In this document: positions 23,795 to 28,016 of the stretch, one piece after another
Position numbering within the stretch: the stretch's first letter is position 1
Layout of the letters: each line of letters opens with the position of its first letter
Source of the DNA: an uncultured Lachnospiraceae bacterium
Lineage (GTDB): Bacteria; Bacillota; Clostridia; Lachnospirales; Lachnospiraceae
NCBI GenBank assembly: GCA_910578715.1
Contig: CAJTRL010000050.1
Location: 1 to 28,016 of the forward strand
DNA: 28,016 nucleotides
Direction: 5' to 3'
Notes under the pieces: model-generated
What the model saw: the letters and a program-made list of their open reading frames with translations, nothing else
Databases searched by the model: none
What the model was told of the DNA's origin: nothing
Translations under genes and position numbers: made by a program

Positions 23795-25999
23795 TTAAAG
23801 CCCCTTCTGGTTTCTCAGTTCTTTTGCCTTGATAAGTAACTGTTCGATTCCTGAATAATTTCTTCGAGCCATATAGCCCTCATCGCATAGATACTGCAAT
23901 GCCGTTTCCTTTTGCAAAGGAAGACCGCTCCGTGCAAGCACATCAATTACCAACTCGTCAAATGTGTCTATGCCGGAAGATTTCTTTACAATGCCGCCAA
24001 CGCAAGCTCCCTCATTGTAATTGGAATGCAGCAGTTTATAATTCGGGCTGTACATTGCAACATAATGTTCAAGCAAAAAACTGTTCCAGCTAAATCCAGC
24101 ATCGGGAAACAATCCAAATTGATTAATTTTTCTTATAGCACTATAATCTACATCGCAAAAACGGTCTATTACCGCATCTGTTTCTTCTAGTCTGAAAGAA
24201 GCCTGTGTTTTGGCAACGAACTCATTTTTACTTATTCTTAATGAATTTTCATACACTGCATCAAAGTAAATCTCAGTACCCAGCTCTTGTTTAAATATTT
24301 TTAGCTCATCAAGCGTAAAAGAAGCTCTTTGTCTGCAAAAATCAGCAAAAACTCCCATCATGGATAAAGGCTTTTTGCTCGAACTAATGATGTTTCCATT
24401 GAAAGAAAACTTGTCCTTTAATTTGTACCTAATCGCATTCCTCACACCTATATCCGATAACAATGCATTTTGCTCAATCACATACGGATATTTTTTCTTT
24501 ATGCTGTCAACTAATTCATTTCCACTGATAAACTGCTTTTCTGCAATCGTGTTTTCGATAATTTCTGTTATATCCCCCATCTCATCATCACTGAAAGTCG
24601 TGATGTCTATATGGAAGTATTCGCCCCGCCCATTGCTGACAAACTCGCCATTTTGTGCAAGTATATTTCTTATTTTCTGCTCTGAAATATGTGAAAGAGC
24701 AACAAATATTTCACCATATCCCATTGGGGCTGCCTGCCTTATAAGGCATTCTTTTATTTCATCGTAAGGCTCAACCTTGACAGAAGCATCCTTTAAAATA
24801 TAATCTTTCCCAACGAAGTAACTTCCATCGTTCATATAATCCAAATAAGCATGGAGCATACTTGCATTATACATACAATATCCAAAAAAATCATCCGAAA
24901 ACTCCTTAAACAAGGCTTCATAATAGATGACGGATTTGCCGGATTGAAAACTATTGTTGATATACGAAAACAATTTTTCTTTCATATTCTCGTCAAGCAT
25001 TTTTTGCGGCATATATATCTTTTCTTCATGAATAATCCCACAATGTTCAATATTTTTCTCAACACTGCCATCATCCATATCAATTTTGACATCATAAAGT
25101 TCTTCCCAATACCGTTTAAACCTTTTAAGCTCAATGGTTGAACCAATCCTATACCCTTTCGGAAACCTTTCGATAAGAATTTCAGTAAATGGTGCAAAAT
25201 CAGCCGAGGGTATTTGTACAACAATATCATTTCCGCCATTTTCAATATATGTCAAAAGTTTATTGATTGCTGTCCTTAACCTGTTGTGCTGCTGATCATT
25301 ACATTCCATAAAGTAATAATCCCCAAACAGCTCATCGGCAGTTGCTTTGGCTTCCTGATAATTGTCCGTATATAATATGCAATGGTTAAAATTATTTTCT
25401 ATTGCATACCGTTCCGCCGTGTTTATGGCAGAAACATAGCTGCGGCAGGAAGAACTTGCCATACCCTGTTCTTCGTTTAGCCAGCGAAAGAAAGTATCGC
25501 CATTAGGGGTGTTCCTGCTTCTCGTAACTACATTTGCTGCATCCTTGCCCTGTTCATTCCGTACCTTTGACAGCTCAGTGTCTTTTGCAAATTCAAATTC
25601 TGCTACGCTACTTTTAGTTTCACTTTCTATCGCAGGATGTTCTTCCCTGCTATCTTTTGGGGGCACTTCAGCCATTTCTCTTGCCTCCTTCAGTAGTTTG
25701 TTATACTGTTCCTTATCATTTTTTAGCAACCTAACCGTTTCAATAAACAGCTTGGTGGCTGGCTTCATTACCGTAAAACCTTTATATGCTGACTCCATGC
25801 TGTGCATTTGAAATGCAATCCCATTTGTATTCCTATATATTTCATCAATACAAATGTTTTTGGTTTCTGCCATCTTTCTTAGTTTTGCCGACACGATTCG
25901 GATTGCTTTTTCACGAGTGAGTTTACCATCCAAATACTGCAAATAGTAATCAAGCAGAATAGCCGCCTCATACTTATCCCACTGCTTTTGCCTTGCCAT
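23795..25999 (-). CDS. Unknown 734-aa protein, first gene of the BREX operon
   Basis: I do not recognise a named family. Residues 1-95 form a helical N-terminal domain (QWDKYEAAILLDYYLQYLDG, then EIYRNTNGIAFQMHSMESAY) that I associate with N-termini of several Clostridial defence and nuclease proteins. Residues 112-165 are a low-complexity charged linker. Residues 166-255 resemble a SAM-like, integrase-core-binding fold (TFFRWLNEEQGMASSSCRSY). The remainder (260-734) is soluble, with a possible winged helix around LAQNGEFVSNGRGEYFHIDI. No nuclease, ATPase or methylase motif was found, no signal peptide. AGGGTGA is about nine bases before the ATG, and its stop is four bases before brxP, so it is firmly part of the operon. 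DNA recognition or regulation is a reasonable guess only. Confidence 0.8.
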   Translation of the reverse strand: MARQKQWDKYEAAILLDYYLQYLDGKLTREKAIRIVSAKLRKMAETKNICIDEIYRNTNGIAFQMHSMESAYKGFTVMKPATKLFIETVRLLKNDKEQYNKLLKEAREMAEVPPKDSREEHPAIESETKSSVAEFEFAKDTELSKVRNEQGKDAANVVTRSRNTPNGDTFFRWLNEEQGMASSSCRSYVSAINTAERYAIENNFNHCILYTDNYQEAKATADELFGDYYFMECNDQQHNRLRTAINKLLTYIENGGNDIVVQIPSADFAPFTEILIERFPKGYRIGSTIELKRFKRYWEELYDVKIDMDDGSVEKNIEHCGIIHEEKIYMPQKMLDENMKEKLFSYINNSFQSGKSVIYYEALFKEFSDDFFGYCMYNASMLHAYLDYMNDGSYFVGKDYILKDASVKVEPYDEIKECLIRQAAPMGYGEIFVALSHISEQKIRNILAQNGEFVSNGRGEYFHIDITTFSDDEMGDITEIIENTIAEKQFISGNELVDSIKKKYPYVIEQNALLSDIGVRNAIRYKLKDKFSFNGNIISSSKKPLSMMGVFADFCRQRASFTLDELKIFKQELGTEIYFDAVYENSLRISKNEFVAKTQASFRLEETDAVIDRFCDVDYSAIRKINQFGLFPDAGFSWNSFLLEHYVAMYSPNYKLLHSNYNEGACVGGIVKKSSGIDTFDELVIDVLARSGLPLQKETALQYLCDEGYMARRNYSGIEQLLIKAKELRNQKGL

Positions 26000-26035
26000 A
26001 ATAGTTCTTCACCCTTGCTCATTTCCTTCAGTTTA

Positions 26036-26309
26036 TCAACATTTCCAATACTTTTCATTGGTCACGCCGTTTATACTATCCCATTTGACATTATATTCTA
26101 AAATTTTGCCGTTTTCAAGCATATCCAACAAAAAACACGATTTCCCTCCCCGCGACAAAATAGGAAATGAAAACCCGTTATTCTTCAAGATGCAGCAAAA
26201 CATTTTTTATGCCCGTTATGACTCCTGCCATAGATACGCAGATGAAATTACGTTCTACCACTATAAACATTGTATCCAACAGGGCGGTATTACCTCGCCC
26301 CTTTATCAT
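26036..26309 (-). pseudogene. Frameshifted small gene downstream of mobL
   Basis: Two overlapping frames each read like half of one protein. The first starts at ATG 26309, two bases after AAGGAG, includes ERNFICVSMAGVITGIKNVL and ends HLEE at TAA (26178-26180). The second continues NGFSFPILSRGGKSCFLLDM and then KILEYNVKWDSINGVTNEKY, ending at TGA (26036-26038). Deleting the single T in GAAGAATAACGGG would join them as HLEENGFSFP, a protein of about 91 residues. I do not know the family. The BREX promoter lies inside its 3' half, so promoter activity may have arisen within a decayed gene. Chance open frames are the alternative. Confidence 0.4.
26090..26118 (-). promoter_or_regulatory. BREX operon promoter
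   Basis: On the minus strand TTGAAA (-35, 26113-26118) and TATAAT (-10, 26090-26095) are separated by exactly 17 bases. Transcription would start near 26083 and leave a leader of about 80 bases before the first gene at 25999. No other good promoter was seen between here and the end of the operon, so all eight genes are probably one transcript. Confidence 0.7.
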
Positions 26310-27996
26310 TTCTCCTTGCCTGATACACCCTGTCCGCTTCCCTTGCTTTTACAATCTGATCTTTCTGCCGAAGTCGCTCTTTTATGCTCGCGGGAACTGC
26401 CGCTTTATCCCCATATGTCTTATCCCACTCTGCACGGGCTGCCTTATAATCAAAATACTCTCGTTTGGACGCATTGAGTTCCTTATTAAATGCCTGAACA
26501 GAATCAAATTTATATTCCCTCACAATAGAGGAAAGATGCTTTTTCATATTGGAAATCTGCCTGTCGTTTCTGTCAATCTCCTGCTGTAATTCCTTCCGTC
26601 TGCCGCCCTTGAAAATGCCCGTGCATTCAGACTGTTCTTTTTTCAGCTTATCCCGCTTTTGTTCCCGTTCAAAAATTGCCCTATTCTGTTCTTTCAGCTT
26701 ATCGTCAATCTCTTTCAGGCGAGGATATTTAGCCGCCAGTACAGAAGGCTGCGGCTTGGGCAGTCTTTCCGTTTCTGACTGTTTTGTTTCAGCAGAAACA
26801 GATTTTTGCTCTGCTTTCATCTGTTCAACAACAGATTTTGTAGCTGTTGCATCGTCTTTTTGCCGTGGCTGTTCCGTCTTATTTTGCGTTTCCGATTTTC
26901 GATAATGATCGAATGGAAACGGTATCTGCTTTATCTCCGGCTGATGTGTCGGCTTATCTTCGGCTTGGATATGGCTTGCCGATTCTTTCGGCATTTCCTT
27001 TGGCGTTTCCTCGATACCAGCAGTTTTACTGATCGCTTTCTCCACCATTTCCATTACTTTCTGCATGGCTTTCGCAATCAGAAGTTCTAATAACAGAATC
27101 GCCGCCCTGACAATATCCCCAAACAGCTCCGGCTTTTTCCCGTTCTGCTCCACGGATTCCTTTACCCTGTCCGTAATCTCCGTTTTCTTTAACTCTAAAA
27201 TCTCTGCTTCGGCTACTCCACTTACAATTGCACGGTCAACTGTCCTGTTCCATTCCATGCGGATTTCATTGTCTGCTTTTATCGCCTCCGCTTTGGGATT
27301 ATTTTTACCGACTTTCTTTGTGGCAAGGTACGGACCGTTTTTATCAAATATGCCGAGCCTGTCCTTATCGTCAATCACCATCTGGTTAATCAGATCCGTA
27401 TATAATACTTTTATCTCATCCAGAAAAGATTCCTGCTTGAAGCGTCCGTCTTTTACAGTAAAAATCCTGCGTTCATACGCTTCGCCTTTTTTGATGATTT
27501 TACAGCCCTTGCGGATATTTCCGTCCCCGCCAAGTATCTCTTTCTTTGTCCGCACATGACGCCCCTGCTCGTCATAGAACATATTCCGGGTGGCAGTCTT
27601 TTCTTCCGGCTGGTCTAACCGTTTCCTCTCCGCAAATATCATATGGATATGCAGGTTTGTTTTCCGTTTGTTATGATGAAGTGCAGCAAAACACTCCACG
27701 CCGTACCTATCCTTAAATCCGTCAACCATCCTTTTCAGCAGCTCATCATGGTCATGGTTGATGAAACTTTCCGGCAGGGCGATCATCAGCTCCCTTGCTT
27801 CGATGCACTTTCCATTCGTCCCGCTTTTTTCAAATTCTTCCTGATTACACTTGGCAAGTTCCCGCCAGAACGCCCTGTCCGGCTCCGTTGCATAGACTTC
27901 ATACAGATGCTCCTGTTTGGCATGGCTTGAAATATAAGTGATGCGCCCCGATAAATCATGCAGTTTTGCCATTTCTATAAATGAATTTCTCCTCAT
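26290..27996 (-). CDS. MobA/MobL family relaxase (MOBQ type)
   Basis: A 568-residue relaxase of the MobA/MobL type. The likely catalytic tyrosine is Tyr21 in GRITYISSHA, and the histidine metal motif is ALHHNKRKTNLHIHMIFAER (105-124), with HIH at 116-118. The catalytic domain covers about 1-200. A hydrophobic helix (RAAILLLELLIAKAMQKVME, about 300-320) may sit in the membrane or in a helical bundle. The C-terminal half is charged and proline/lysine-rich, then coiled coil (KLKEQNRAIFEREQKRDKLK). AAAGGAAAA upstream of the ATG supports the start, near the right edge of the window. It belongs to a different relaxase family from the 2403-3767 protein, suggesting a second mobilizable unit carrying the BREX cargo. 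Confidence 0.9.
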   Translation of the reverse strand: MRRNSFIEMAKLHDLSGRITYISSHAKQEHLYEVYATEPDRAFWRELAKCNQEEFEKSGTNGKCIEARELMIALPESFINHDHDELLKRMVDGFKDRYGVECFAALHHNKRKTNLHIHMIFAERKRLDQPEEKTATRNMFYDEQGRHVRTKKEILGGDGNIRKGCKIIKKGEAYERRIFTVKDGRFKQESFLDEIKVLYTDLINQMVIDDKDRLGIFDKNGPYLATKKVGKNNPKAEAIKADNEIRMEWNRTVDRAIVSGVAEAEILELKKTEITDRVKESVEQNGKKPELFGDIVRAAILLLELLIAKAMQKVMEMVEKAISKTAGIEETPKEMPKESASHIQAEDKPTHQPEIKQIPFPFDHYRKSETQNKTEQPRQKDDATATKSVVEQMKAEQKSVSAETKQSETERLPKPQPSVLAAKYPRLKEIDDKLKEQNRAIFEREQKRDKLKKEQSECTGIFKGGRRKELQQEIDRNDRQISNMKKHLSSIVREYKFDSVQAFNKELNASKREYFDYKAARAEWDKTYGDKAAVPASIKERLRQKDQIVKAREADRVYQARRNDKGAR

Positions 27997-28016
27997 ATGC
28001 GATTTTCCTTTCTTTT

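Noticed and set aside
12176..25999. Dnd phosphorothioation system
   Set aside because: The desulfurase and PP-loop gene recall DndA and DndC, but DndB, DndD and DndE are not seen, while brxC, pglZ and brxL are. This is BREX type 4.
12176..25999. Type 1 or type 2 BREX
   Set aside because: There is no PglX adenine methyltransferase, BrxA or BrxB in the operon; brxP takes the methyltransferase position.

Overview
The window looks like a mobile genetic element of a Clostridia bacterium, most likely gut Lachnospiraceae. The grounds are family-level: a Tn916-style sigma factor/HTH pair, a MobC/MobP cassette, a MobA/MobL relaxase, a DUF6462-like small protein, many short XRE/SymE/PIN modules, and strong GGAGG ribosome binding sites with A/T-rich sigma-A promoters. 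No rRNA, tRNA or CRISPR array was seen. Assignments were made by reading motifs and were not database-checked.

Left part (1-7.8 kb), mobility and small accessory modules. A cut-off DUF6462-like gene and a sigma/HTH pair lie on the minus strand. Next comes an oriT-like cluster of three perfect hairpins, then mobC and a MOBP relaxase on the plus strand. After these come a PIN-domain toxin-antitoxin pair, a remnant of an Rpn-type gene, a small XRE regulator, a hypothetical gene followed by a symE toxin gene, a divergent pair (unknown 178-aa gene and XRE regulator) sharing an operator-like palindrome, and a small serine recombinase flanked by GTATAC-centred dyads.

Junction (7.9-10.4 kb). Only the C-terminal part of a giant SNF2-type conjugative-element helicase remains. 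It is cut by a stop at about 9999, where the sequence changes to something resembling an insertion-sequence end plus a short coding remnant.

Right part (10.4-26.1 kb), a minus-strand defence operon. In transcription order it holds an unknown 734-aa gene, brxP (PP-loop/PAPS-reductase-like with two ferredoxin clusters), brxC/pglY, pglZ, brxL (short form without a Lon protease domain), a 68-aa Cys-pair protein, a cysteine desulfurase and an AlbA_2/Schlafen-like ATPase-fold protein. brxP-brxC-pglZ-brxL is the gene set of type 4 BREX, which has no PglX methyltransferase. The co-transcribed desulfurase, and brxP's resemblance to DndC, suggest that this BREX marks DNA by sulfur chemistry. A near-consensus promoter (TTGAAA, 17 bp, TATAAT) precedes the operon. 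Upstream of it are a frameshifted small gene and a MOBQ-type MobA/MobL relaxase gene. The window therefore carries two different relaxase families, consistent with nested or composite mobile elements.
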